Part shown: positions 1 to 13,400 of the stretch, one piece after another | Layout of the letters: the number at the start of each line of letters is the position of its first letter | Numbering within the stretch: the stretch's first letter is position 1 | Translations under genes and position numbers: made by a program | Notes under the pieces: model-generated | What the model saw: the letters and a program-made list of their open reading frames with translations, nothing else | Told to the model about the DNA's origin: nothing | Databases searched by the model: none | Source of the DNA: Arbacia lixula | Taxonomy: Eukaryota; Echinodermata; Echinoidea; Arbacioida; Arbaciidae | NCBI GenBank assembly: GCA_963669155.1 | Contig: OZ022579.1 | Coordinates: forward strand, 15,398,040-15,462,039 | DNA: 64,000 bases | Reading direction: 5' to 3'

Positions 1-564
1 ATCATGTGACACATTGGTAGGTGAGAGGTCTATATGGCATGTGAGGAACGGTGGAATGAAACAGAAAGCTCTTAATTGACCCAGATTCTGATGTGAACAT
101 TACTACCCCTAGCTTACTTAAGCCATAGATTACCAGAACCGCATTGTTCATGTGTGGAGTCTACTGGAATGAGGCAATCTAAGAGTTAAACACGAGAAAG
201 CCCACCAGCAAAAGTTAAGAAACGTAGCAGGAATCAGCAGTATACCCTGACAAAAATATGTATGAAATTTCATATCTTCATGAACGTTATCAGGAAAAGT
301 GAAAAGCCATCCTTGTTTATGTTTGAAATGCCTCATTTCATAGCAACCGTAGTCTACATTCATATACCACAGTGTACCACTCGGCGGTGCTCACCTCACC
401 TCAATGTATCCTCAGAGCGGAAAACTGCAATGTGCTCTATTATGGTCTCTCTTTTTTAGGCTACAGGAACCGCTATAGGTGTTGCAATCTGATAGTCAAT
501 TTAAGTCAGCTTAAAGTCAGTTCCCAGAAGTATTCTAAGGGAAATTCTATCACAGTATTTTCTT

Positions 565-833
565 CTATTTTGCAGGTTTTTTTTTTAACCAAATATAAAT
601 CTGTTTGACCAGCAGCAAAAGAGCTACGCTGTGTTTAAGGAGATGTAGCATAGCTAGCACCTCATCCACCTTGAGCCTGTGCTGCTTCTGATGGAGAGTG
701 ATGTGAGCAAGGAGGCGGAGGGAGACGCATTGAAGGCGGACCTGCAGAGGCGACGTGAGCTGGGAGGCGGCAAGGTTTGCATCATGCTGGATGGACTTCA
801 GCAACGTTTCATTGGACAGGATCACAGACAGCA
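565..833 (-). CDS. MEI1: MEI1 exon 25 (probable last exon)
   Basis: Acceptor TTACTACCCAG, then VLSVILSNETLLKSIQHD and later VRLQCVSLRLLAHITLHQ. The frame stays open to a TAG at 567-565. The last residues (IYIWLKKKPAK) come from an A/T-rich stretch, so the true end could instead be a donor near 660 (AAG|GTGGAT) or 606 with more exons left of the window. No AATAAA was seen downstream. Two partial copies of the 5' part of this exon lie at 1001-1048 and 2665-2712. Confidence 0.6.
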
Positions 834-2839
834 CTGGGTAGTAAAAGGAAAGATGACAGTATTCAAGCCATATATATTATAGAAAAGCATCATGTCATTC
901 AGAAAATAAAATGGGAGTGGGAAATCCATTCTGGAACTAGTAAATCACACATACAACTGAAACAATTGGCAAAAAACGGTCTCCTCTATTTGTGCTGGAT
1001 AGACTTCAGCAGTGTTTCATTGGAGAGGATCACAGACAGCACTGGATAGTAGTACGGGAAGCCAAAAGGAAGGATGAATTTATAAGCCATATATCACAGA
1101 AAAGAATTATGTCATACAGAAAACTAGAGCAATTCGACTGCCGCGCAGTCGATAAATATGCCTCCGCCTCTTTGCTAGCTCCATTTACATTTATTCTCAG
1201 AAAACCTGAACCATTTAATTCCTATGTGAAATGAAAATATCCTATTCTGTTTTTCCATGTTTGACCAAGTTTGGCAATGTTCATTGACCTTTGACTTCCA
1301 ATCTAATCAGTCCGTCTAAAGCCATCCTTGTATCAAGTTTGTTTAAAATTAGCCAATCTGGGGGTAAAGTTCATTGACCTTTCACCTTTCAGAAATTTTA
1401 CCCACACTTTCACCAGTCTACCTCCATAAAGTGATACATCTCTGTACCATGTTTGGTTCAAATTGAACCATTAGTTTTGCATTCAATGTGAAAAATGTTA
1501 AATTTGGCACAATTTTAAGCCAATTTGACATACTTCATTGACCTTTGACCTCTGACCTTTGAGAATTTTCACCAGAAATATCATCAGTCTACCCCCAATT
1601 AATGATCCATCTTTGCACCATGTTTGGTTGATATTGCACGATTGGATCTGGATTTATTTTGAAAAATATTACTTTGGCGGCAATTTTTTAGCTATTTTTG
1701 GAAAAGTTCATTGACCTTTGACCTTTCAGGTATTTTACCCAAACTTCCATCAATCTACTTCCATGAAGTGATACATCTCTGTACCATGTTTGGTTAGAAT
1801 TGCACCATTGGATTTGGGTTCATTGTGAAAAATATCAATTTGGGGCCAATTTTTAGCAAATTGTTGCAAAGTTCATTGATCTTTGACCTCTGGCCTTCCA
1901 GGAATTTCACCAAAAAATGTCACCAGTCTATTCCCAAGCAGTGATCCATCTTAGTACCACGTTTCATGAGAATTGCATTTTTGGATTTAGTTTTATGGTG
2001 AAAAATATGAAGTTTGGGGCAGTTTTTAGCCAATTTTGGCGAAGTTCATTGACCTTTGACCTCTAAACTTTCAGGAATTTTATCACAAATGTCACCAGTC
2101 TATTCCCAAGTAGTGATCTATCTTTGTAATATGTTTCATAAGAATTGCATCCTTGGATTTGGATTTATTGTGAAAAATATAAAGCTTGGGGCAGTTTTTA
2201 GCCAATTTTGGCAAAGTTCATTGACCTTTGACCTCTGAACTTTCAGGAAATTTATCAAAAATGTCACCAGTCTATTCCCAAGAAGTGATCCATCTTTGTA
2301 CCATGTTTCATGAGAATTTGATCCTTGGATTTGGCTTTATTGTGAAAAAGGTCAATTTTGGGCAATTTTTCACAAAGTTCATTGACCTTTGACCTCAATC
2401 AGAATTGACCCCTATTTTACACACTTCATTGATTTCATGCAATATGCGCATGTACCAAGTTTGAAGCAAATCGATTCTCAAGATATTGCCTAAACGGATT
2501 CGGGACGGACGGACGGACGGACGGACGGACAACCCGAAAACATAATGCCTCCGGCCACTTCGTGGCGGAGGCATAAATGAAATGGGACTGGGAAGTCCAT
2601 TCTGGAACTAGTAAATCACACATACAACTGAAACAATTGGCAAAAAATGGTGTCCTCTATCTGTGCTGGATGGACTTCAGCAGCGTTTCATTGGAGAGGA
2701 TCACAGACAGCACTGGATAGTAGTAAGGGAAGCCAAAAGGAAAGATGAATTTGTAAGCCATATATGACAGAAAAAAATTATGTCATACAGAAAATGAAGT
2801 AGGTGTCAGAAGCCCAATCTGGAAATGACAGATCTCACT

Positions 2840-2870
<31 letters not shown>

Positions 2871-5800
2871 ACACACCAAAAAAAATCTCCCTTGTCATTA
2901 TATAATGGCACTAACAGAAGAAAATAAACATTTTATATGGATTTTAAATAAATGTTTATATACACCTTTCTTGAAGACAGAGGAGATCACCATTTGTAAC
3001 TGATGGTGCTGTCCATTTTAGAGAAAAGAAACTTTTTAATATATTACAATTGTAAAGTGAAACCTGCCGGGCAATCCACCCGTATTGAAAGGTCAAATTC
3101 AAATATTCAAATTCAAATTCGTTTATTTTCATTTCCAACAGGAAAAATAAAATACATTCGTACATAACAATATGATAATACAAAAATTATATATAAATAT
3201 CGACATATCACAATTATTATCATTGTATAAGATACCTGTGGAAATGGAGGGATCCACTGAAAAGCAAGTGCTTTAGTTTGTGGACCCCTCAAAATAAGAA
3301 TATTGTTATAGAAGTTGCCTACGAAGACTGTGCTTAAAAGCATAAAAGTAACAAACAGAACATAGAACAGTGCAAGAACCAAAATAAATGAGATAAATAA
3401 ATTTAAAAAAAATTGTTCTTTATTAAACATAGTGGAGTTTAATTTCTCATCAAAATTTCAATCTTCCTAATGAAATTTGACAAATCATTAAATTTGTATT
3501 CAGATACTTGTTAACAAGAATTTGAAGTTGAAGATCAGATTTCAACTTATGTTGATGGGAATCAAAATCATTGAGAATCTGATTTAGCACAAGAAAGGGT
3601 CACCAGGAGCCTAGTAAGCTTGCTATGGTAACAACAGCTTGATGAAACAATTCCCCTGCATGCTTATGAAGACATCTATTGTCTCCCTTGACCAATATTT
3701 CTCTACACGTTTGAATGCATCAAATGCTTGTTTATTCATTTAGAGTTTATTTGTGCATCACCCCCCCCCCCCCCTCCCTGCCATACCTCTGGCTTCTCCA
3801 TGTCTGGCAGACTGCTGTAGGAGTGCAGCCAGGCAGGTCAGACAGGGCAGCTTCACATCATCCCTGTCTCCTGCCTGCTTGGTCAGGATGTTGATCACTG
3901 CAATACATTCAAGCAGGGTTAAAATGGGTTGATGGCGTAAAACATACGGCCCCCAAAGCTAATATCTTGATGATAGAAAGGCAACATCTTTAGCATCTAC
4001 TCATGCTCACATTCAACTATCACTCACTCATACTTGTTCCGGCAACATCTGTCGGACATTAACCCTAATTGACACGTCATGTGTGCATTTTTGCACAAAT
4101 AATGCACACATATCCCATAGAGCAGTACTACGTCAAGCACACAAAGGGTTAATGATTGCTTTCCAGACATGTCGATCCTCCATGCAGTTCTTCATTTCAG
4201 AAGTTATCAATCCTGGGGGGTGTTTCACCAAGCTGTTCGTAAGTTACGAACGACTTTACGAACGACTGGTGATCCCTTCTTGTGCTAAATCAGATTCTTA
4301 ATGCACAAAGTGTGGTATCGCATTTAGCACAAGAAGGGATCACCAGTCGTTCGTACAGTCGCTCGTAACTTACGAACAGCTTGGTGAAACACCCCCCTGT
4401 GTCCTGGTATAGTACATCCACATATGTTATACGTGGTCTTCCAGTGCTTCTCTTTCTGCACAGGTTTCCATAGTACTAGATCAGACACAACTTGCCCTGG
4501 ACTTCTCTTGCGGTGATCAGCAAATTGGAGGCATCTTCTCTTAATTTTCTCACTCACTTTAGGATTGTCTCCATACAGATCTGTGTTATTCATATGATCT
4601 TTCCAGTTAACATTCAGGACTGCTCTCAGTATCCTAGGTGTAGCATCCATCTAACATCTTTCGAACTTTGGTTCAACTATGAACTCCCTTATTCTTATGA
4701 GACAGACAGAGTTGCTTCTCAGGGCCATATGTAGTCACTTAAATGTTTAACATCTGTAACTTTCACAAAAGAACATATTGTTATGTTTAATTTTCCTCAT
4801 ATTTGGTTTGCAAAATGTATTCCTTTAATTTGTCTGCCTTTTGCATCTTTTGTTCAAAATATTTACAGGAGTTCATCTCTCTTCCTAGCTTCATTTTCAG
4901 TTCAAAATATTTATCTTAAATGACGTCTTAACAATATTCCAGGAGAACAGGCATGAAGAGTTTATGCATTAAAACACTGCTCTTCAGAATTTGTGTACAT
5001 GATGGGTGCAAAAATGCAAAACTGGCACCTTCTAACTGCACAATGACTGAAAGTATGATAAACCAACCGTGATAGATGACCTTCAGATCTGCCTCATCCA
5101 GCTGAGAAGGAAGGTGGTTCTGGTACAATGTAGACACAACCTGCATCACATGTTGGAGCGCAGCCCCTGATCAATGAATGAGTTTAAAAAAGAGATGAAT
5201 ACTATTAGCAGAAATATATTCAACTTTTTAAAAGAAACTATTCTCTAATACTTAAATATATTTTGAGAAATGTCCGTTTCTATTTGGGGTCTGATTCTTT
5301 GTTAAAAGTACCATTCAAACTAGCGCATTTTCCTCTAATTAATCAATAGGTGCAGAGCTCATCAATGGATCGTCAGATTGATCAATCAATCACATTAATA
5401 CAGATAGTAGCAGCAAAATAAAGAGTTTACTACAATAAACACTATTCAGAAAAAAATAATTGTTTTGGTAACACCTGCATAGCATATCTCCTCTTTTTAC
5501 TCTTTTGTTTCCTTTCTTCACCCGAAACAGGAAAGAATACAACTACATGGTAATACAGAAAGTTTTACTTCTTTCTGATTATGCTGTCACCATGGAAACA
5601 TTCAAAGAACATTTAAGGATTAAATCATAAGGTTGCTTCACCTGTCGGACTCTGTGAGTCTGCTGGGAGGAGGAGAAAGCTCTGCAGGATATCAGGGACT
5701 CGTCTCCGCACCTTCCCAACACTGCTGTCATCGTCCGCTCCTCCTACCTGTGCCAGCAGCCGCCTCAAGAGAGCAGCACACTTTATGACAGTTGGTGCCG

Positions 5801-6216
5801 CAGACTGCACAAGCGTGTCCTGAAGTCGGGATGAAGGTAATTATATTAGAATTGTGGTTCGGTTCTTTCCACCTAGGAGGTGATAACTACTTCGATCTAA
5901 ATGTTTACTTTAAACAATTAATAGATGAGCGCGGTAGTAAGGCTGTACCTCAGGATCCCGTTGCATAAAACTTACCATTGATGGCAACTTTGCTACCAAT
6001 GGCAAATTGTAAGGAAACCTTGAATTTGATTGGCAGTTGAGCATATTTACCATGGTAGTTACCATTAATGGCAGAGTTACCATTAATTCTAAGTTTTATG
6101 CAATAGGGCTCAGATCTGTTAGAAAGTTTAATAGCCAAAAGATGTAAATTTCCTGATTGCTTCAGCCTTATTTTCCAATCAAATGAAACTTTTTTACTAA
6201 CTACTACTACTACTGT

Positions 6217-6247
<31 letters not shown>

Positions 6248-6248
6248 G

Positions 6249-6293
<45 letters not shown>

Positions 6294-6352
6294 TTTTTAC
6301 TACTACTACTACTACTTCTACTACTGCTACTGCTATTGCTACTACAACAACA

Positions 6353-6408
<56 letters not shown>

Positions 6409-6543
6409 AACTACTATCACTTCTACCACCACAACTACTATCACTCCTACTACTATGAACTATTACTACTTTAGCTAAGTATACTACATGTACTTCTAAT
6501 TCTACAACAACTACTACTACTAACACTACTACCTCTACTACTG

Positions 6544-6608
<65 letters not shown>

Positions 6609-6691
6609 GTTACTACTACTACTACCACTACTACTACTACCACTACTACTACTACCACTACTATCTACTACTACTTCTACTACTATTACTA

Positions 6692-6749
<58 letters not shown>

Positions 6750-7036
6750 AACTATTATTACAACTACTTCTTCAATAACTACATGCATTCAATATCTACA
6801 TGCACTTCACTTACAGCTCTTACTACAACTATTCTGTTTGTAAAATGATTAAGCCATGTAATTTACCAGCATGAGGTCCAGACATGCATCACATCTGCTC
6901 ATGAGATGAACAGTGAACAATAATCCACTACTACTACTACTACTACTACTACTGTTACTACTACTACTACCACTACTACTACTACCACTACTACTACTAC
7001 CACTACTATCTACTACTACTACTACTACTATTACTA

Positions 7037-7097
<61 letters not shown>

Positions 7098-7384
7098 AAC
7101 TATTATTACAACTACTTCTTCAATAACTACATGCATTCAATATCTACATGCACTTCACTTATAGCTCTTACTACAACTATTCTGTTTGTAAAATGATTAA
7201 GCCATGTAATTTACCAGCATGAGGTCCAGACATGCATCACATCTGCTCATGAGATGAACAGTGAACAATAATCCACTACTACTACTACTACTACTACTAC
7301 TGTTACTACTACTACTACCACTACTACTACTACCACTACTACTACTACCACTACTATCTACTACTACTACTACTACTATTACTA

Positions 7385-7442
<58 letters not shown>

Positions 7443-10400
7443 AACTATTATTACAACTACTTCTTCAATAACTACATGCATTCAATATCTACATGCACTT
7501 CACTTATAGCTCTTACTACAACTATTCTGTTTGTAAAATGATTAAGCCATGTAATTTACCAGCATGAGGTCCAGACATGCATCACATCTGCTCATGAGAT
7601 GAACAGTGAAGGCAACATCGCTGATATCCTCTTCCTGCTCCTCCTCCTCATTATCATCAAGCTCCATGGCAACGGGCAAATGATGAAGCCACTCAAAGAG
7701 CTTGGGGCGAATGACAGGTTGACAAACAGAACAACATTTTGTTGCACAAAAACAGCCATATATAAATACATGTACAAGGTGGTTCGTGAACCACGAGTCT
7801 TGCCTGATTTTGCAATATATCAAATATTTAAAATGATGCTGAGATGAACTTTGACCTCATCATCCTCATAAACACACATGGTATTACCCAAGGATCATTT
7901 CTACCAAGTGTGATCACAATTGATGCAGAAATAAAGAAATGAGAGCATGTCATATGAAAACTGAGAAAAATGATGCAAAGACCAACAGACCAATAGACTA
8001 ACAGACTAACAGGAAAAGTGATAACTAGGTCTCTGCCGAACTTTGTTCAGGAAAGACAAAAAGTGCTGACAAACTTATTATTCTTTGTTAGTACATTTAT
8101 TGGGAATTGTGGGACTAGGGCACTACCAGAATCTACCTTAGATGTGGACATACAGAAAGTTCCTTTGGACATCCAATATTTGGGTGAAGCAGTGACTAGT
8201 TAGTATTGATACTTTACGTAACCTACTTTGTAAGTTGTTTGCTCAAGCAATGGCACAGTAGGTAAAATATGGAAAAATGAGTGAGCAATATGGACTGGTC
8301 TCTTATGAACGAGTTGTTGTATGACATATTGGAGTCTAGCGCCATCTATTGGCCAATGCTCATCACTGATCATGCCTTACAAGTAAAATACGATCAAATG
8401 AGAAAGCAATTTGGATCGATCTCTTATGAAGTCATTATTGTATGACGTATTGTGGCCTAGCGCCATCTATTGACCAAAGCTTATCACTAGTCATGTGTAA
8501 GCAACAGTCCATTCAAATCTTGTCATACAAAGTATAGTAGTCTAGTGCCCCCTATTGGTTGTAAAATAAATATGTTCATGAAATGAGCATGAGTCACTCC
8601 TTTACTATGAACACAGCATAAAATAAGGACACAGTGTCAATACGTCTTGAAGTAAGATTCATCTTGACCCGTATTTATAGCTTGGCTTGGCTGTATTCAA
8701 CCCTTTCTGTACCAGCCAAAATACTGCTCTATAAGATTTGTGTGTAGCATTAGGGAAATAATCCACTAATGGTATATCAAGTGTTAATACTTACAATTGC
8801 AGCCATTGCTTCCTGAGAGATCCTAGGTGCTGTGAACGCCCAATGAAGAATGCTACGATGGTTGGTGTACACTGCTGTCATATTGCGAGCGATGATCAAG
8901 TCAGCAAGGATACCGCAAGCTACAGATGATGGTAGAGAAAAAGAGGGAAAGTCTTGAATGGGCAGGACACATAATCATGCAGAGAATGACAAGATAGAGA
9001 AAAAATGATGAAATATTTGCTAAATCTGACAACATTATATATTTGAAATATTGCACTGAGTGAAATGTGCTTGATTTTTTTAACACGACTTACAAAACTA
9101 TGCCTTGGCAATCTCTCTTTTATCACACATAAGACCATGCTTTATAAATCAAATAAGCTGGTTAGTGAAATATTACTCTTCATAGTTCATGGTGATTAAA
9201 CAAAGTGCCCATGGTTAGATTTTCTGGCTTCCTGACCCCTGGTCCAGTCAGGATGTCCTCATTTGCCATGGAATTGCAGTGACCATTTGGTCCAATCCCA
9301 GTTGGTCCACTCACCATTTCGTCTACCATCACATGCTGATAGGTATGGGTTAAGGTTAGGGTAGGAGGTGTGGATTAGGTTTAACGGTTGAGGCTATGGT
9401 GTAGATAAGGTTGTTGATAAGTTAACCCAGTATTTTAATCTAAAATGGTATTTTTAAGGGGTTCCTTGTAGACGAAACGGTGAGTGGACCAACTGGGATT
9501 GGACCAAATGGCAATAAACCATTGCAGTAACCAAATGGGTGTGGCTTAATCGCGCCCTGTAAGGAATTGGAAGCTTCTTCATAACCTGTCGTCTATTCTC
9601 CGTACAGCAGATAAGATGGAAGTCGCGCTGCTAAGTAAAACTAAGCTCAGTAAACTACAGGTTAAGTAATTTTATGCAGGGCTGCCAACCTTAACATTTC
9701 AGTAATCTAAAGGCTGAAAATCAGCATTTTGATGGAACAAATCAGTATTTTCAACGAAAGACAATAGAACAACCCATGAACTAGAACTTATGAAATTTTG
9801 TATGAAATGTTCAGTATTCTTCTCAGAATTCAGTATGAAATACTGAGAATCAGTATTACTTGGCAGCTCTGTTTATGGCTATGGGATGGGTCAGACATTG
9901 TGTATATACCGTTGGTTGGAGCATGGTTGGCAGATTGCACAAAGCTATCTGCATAGAGAAAGAGCAGGTGCTTGACAGCAGATGATGTCAGAGAAGAGAT
10001 CTCAGGATGATGAGAAATGAATGAGGAAAGGCCCATAAGGAGAGTTTCATCTGGGATCCACCTGCAGAAATGAAAATACATGCAACAGTTAAAGATGGCC
10101 TGTCCCTTTTTATCTGCAAACTTTATGAAAGTTTGCAGATATTTAGCACGTATCTTTGGGATACCAACTGTGAAAGTTTAAGGTCAGAGGTACTATAACT
10201 CCCGTAAAATAAATGAAAATCTAACTAGTTTTCACCGAGATTTTACTATTTTCGGGTAAGTACGTAAAAAGAAAGCTTGATCAATTATAGAAGATTAATT
10301 CCTCAAAACCAAATATTATGCTTTGTCGATTCCAGGGAAAGGTTATACATGTATAGCCACTCTCTCTCACATGATGACAAGTCAGGGAACTTTCAGAATT

Positions 10401-13400
10401 AGGTTTGCAAAAGGGACGGGCTACCTTTAGTGATGAAGATAATACCGTTTTTATATAGCGCTTGATATGAAACAGCATCATCTCTAAGCACTTTACAATA
10501 TTAGTTCTAGCTCATACTAGCACCAAGATTCATCAAAAACAAAACTTAAACAAAGACAAAGTTAGAGTCTCACTGTATGGCAGATACATGGACACAGAGT
10601 GCTATGTCAAAAGCCGTTAGGGTCCTAATTATGCTCCTGGCATGGGAAGAAGCGTGTCAGAGTAGAACAAGAAATTACCTGTCCCCGTAGAGTCTTGTGT
10701 AGTACAACAGAGCTAGCAGAAACTGATGAGTGGCTTGACATTGGGCTGAACTCCTCCCTAGCAGGGTCTCTCTGTGTTTTAGCAGGTGACACAGTTCTTC
10801 TGGAGGTCCTATTGATTTACATTTAATCAAAATAAAATGACAGCATAGCAGTTACCGCTAACAACCCTTACCATGCCATCTTTTAGATATAGTTTTCTAC
10901 AATATTCCTGTGAAAAAAGGAAGAAGTTGCGATTTATTATTTTATTTCATTTTATTACATTGAAGATCTAGAATGCTTGGAAAAAAAAAAACAGAAATAA
11001 CTATAGTATATGGATTACGAAGTGTGACACCCTACTGTAAGTGATCCAAATTAATTTAAATCATAATCAGTCCTTAATAACATTTTTCCCAGTAAAACTT
11101 CAAGTGCTTGATTAATATCCTGCATTTGGCCTAGCAGCTTGACTTAGCACGAGGAGACAGTTCCATCTAATAAGATGAGGAATATATTCTACCAGGTACC
11201 CGTTTACTCTTTGGAAGTCGAAAGGGACGAGCACTAAACGCCTTATCCAAAGATGTATGCAACAGGCTGGGATCAAACTCAAGACTTCTAGTGTGAAAGG
11301 TTTCACCAATAGACCATACTGTTCCCCTTGCAGCTTTATTGCCTACCTGTGATATTGCCAGCAACCTCTGTGAAAGAGTCTATCAGGTCTGATGATTGTT
11401 CATCTGGGGACAGGATCCTGAGGATGTCCACCAGGAACGCACCAGTTGCCTCCTTCAGTTGATCAACCCTTTAGATGAAACATGGTTCAAATCTCAATAC
11501 ATATTTATTGCTCAAACATAAACATGTGGATATATGAAAAAAAAAACCATAATGTATTCACAATATTTTATAATATCAAGCCCCTTTTAGATTTTTAGGA
11601 TGTTATCCAGGAAGGCACCAGTTGGTTCCCGCAGCTGTGCAACTTTTCTAATAGAATGTGGCTCAAATCACAATACTGGTACACATTTATCCATTGCTGC
11701 CATTCTTCCAATGCAGGTAGGTACTGTATTCAGAATGGTCTTGTGTATAACTTAGAACACTGATTGATTTTGCATACTGTTGAAGGGTATTTTCATGAAG
11801 ATATTGTGAAGAAAGAATGGAAAATAAATGAAATAGAATATCTAAGGGGCAAATATATCAAAATCACCACCATCTCTTTGAGTTTAGTACCAACTTGTAT
11901 GTAATTTTCTTTTCCTCGATATGATACCATATACAAAGTTTAAGAAGGTTCCATTAGAAAGCTATCATGAAAATTGTTCAATAGTCATAAACTGCAATGC
12001 TTATTTTAGAAACTGGTCACTGTTTTTATTCCATCAGGATATCATCAGGATAGGATACCTAAAACTGTCAAGGAAGATCTCCTGAATATTTTGATACTCA
12101 ATAACATTTCACCACAGTTCACTCACATCTTTCAAACCTGTCTTGCCTACTAGGTACAATGCATTTTATGGAAGGCAATGAGTAGCATTTTACATTTTTA
12201 CTCACGTCTATAATACAACAAAATGAGGAGGAAGACTCGTTGATAGGCAACATAGTACAAAGCATTTCATTTCGGTAAACTGTGCATGAATTTAATTTAC
12301 CCAAGTGGTGCTTGAAAGATTATTTAATAAATGTGTGTGTATGGGTGTGTGTATGTAAGTGCATATTTGTGTATACATACATTTATGTTTGTTGTCGTGT
12401 TTATAACGTGAATCAAATGGAAAGAAATAATAATTCTCGGTAGAAATATCAATACTTGCAATTTCCATCAAAAAATAAAAAAATGATAGATTAGAGTTTC
12501 ACAAAATATAAGCATAAGAGTAAGAGTAACAAAAATGAAACAGAAGCAGATGTACAAACCCTTTTGCTGATTGGTACTTGTGTCTAACTTCAAACGCGAT
12601 TTGAACAAATGATGAACCCACTGCAAGGAAAAAGATTGCAAAGAAATATGGTAAATATCTATATATGATTTGCTTTCTGCTGGGGTGTAATCCAGTACAC
12701 GTATATACTTGGGAATGTATTAAGCCAAGAAAAGGCAATGGTGCTTTCAATACATAATTGATTTCATGCGATACACAACAAAGAAATATTATTTGTGTGT
12801 TCTGAATTGTATACTTTTTTACAATTTTCTTTTACATTGTTTGTAGTTTAAAGCTATCTAGAGCAATTTGGCTGCCACACAGTCAATAAACTTATCTCCG
12901 CCTCTTTGCTAGCTCTATTTAGATTTATTCTTCGAATTCATTGACCTTTGACCTCAGACGGACGGACGGATGGACAGACAACTCGAAAACATAATGCCTC
13001 CGGCCACTTTGTGGCGGAGGAATAAAAATTATCTCTTTCATTCTGTACTTTCCTTTCTTTCTCTTGTATCAAATTCATTTTCTTTCTGCCATGCCATTAA
13101 ACAAATCATGTGCAGATTTGCAGCTTTCAATCCTATGGTTTAAAAATCATAGACTACCCAGCTGAGATACCAAACCTACCTATCTTTGTGGAAAGTGTTA
13201 TGAAATGAAATAAAAATCCATTCCTTTTCTTTTCACTCTTTCCTCTCCTTTTGTCAAACCCATAAATGGCTGAAATATCCTGAATGAATACAATCTCATG
13301 GTGCTACCAAAAGCTTAACTACTTTCTAAATAGCATTTACTAAAAACCTACCCAGTTTTTCTGGGAGACCTGTGGACCACTTCGTCTGGTTGCAGAGTCA

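Larger units (their letters stand above)
6199..7470. repeat. (CTA)n microsatellite within 345-348 bp tandem units
   Basis: Long CTA/ACT trinucleotide runs. The right part is a higher-order tandem: ATGCATTCAATATCTACATG recurs at 6783, 7131 and 7476 (spacing 348 and 345). Each unit holds a CTA run, ~80 bp of intron and ~50 bp of MEI1 exon 21. All long reading frames here are repeat artefacts. Confidence 0.9.

Noticed and set aside
5950-7509. Long V-, S-, L- and T-rich reading frames
   Set aside because: They are translations of CTA trinucleotide repeats in different frames and have no other coding signal.
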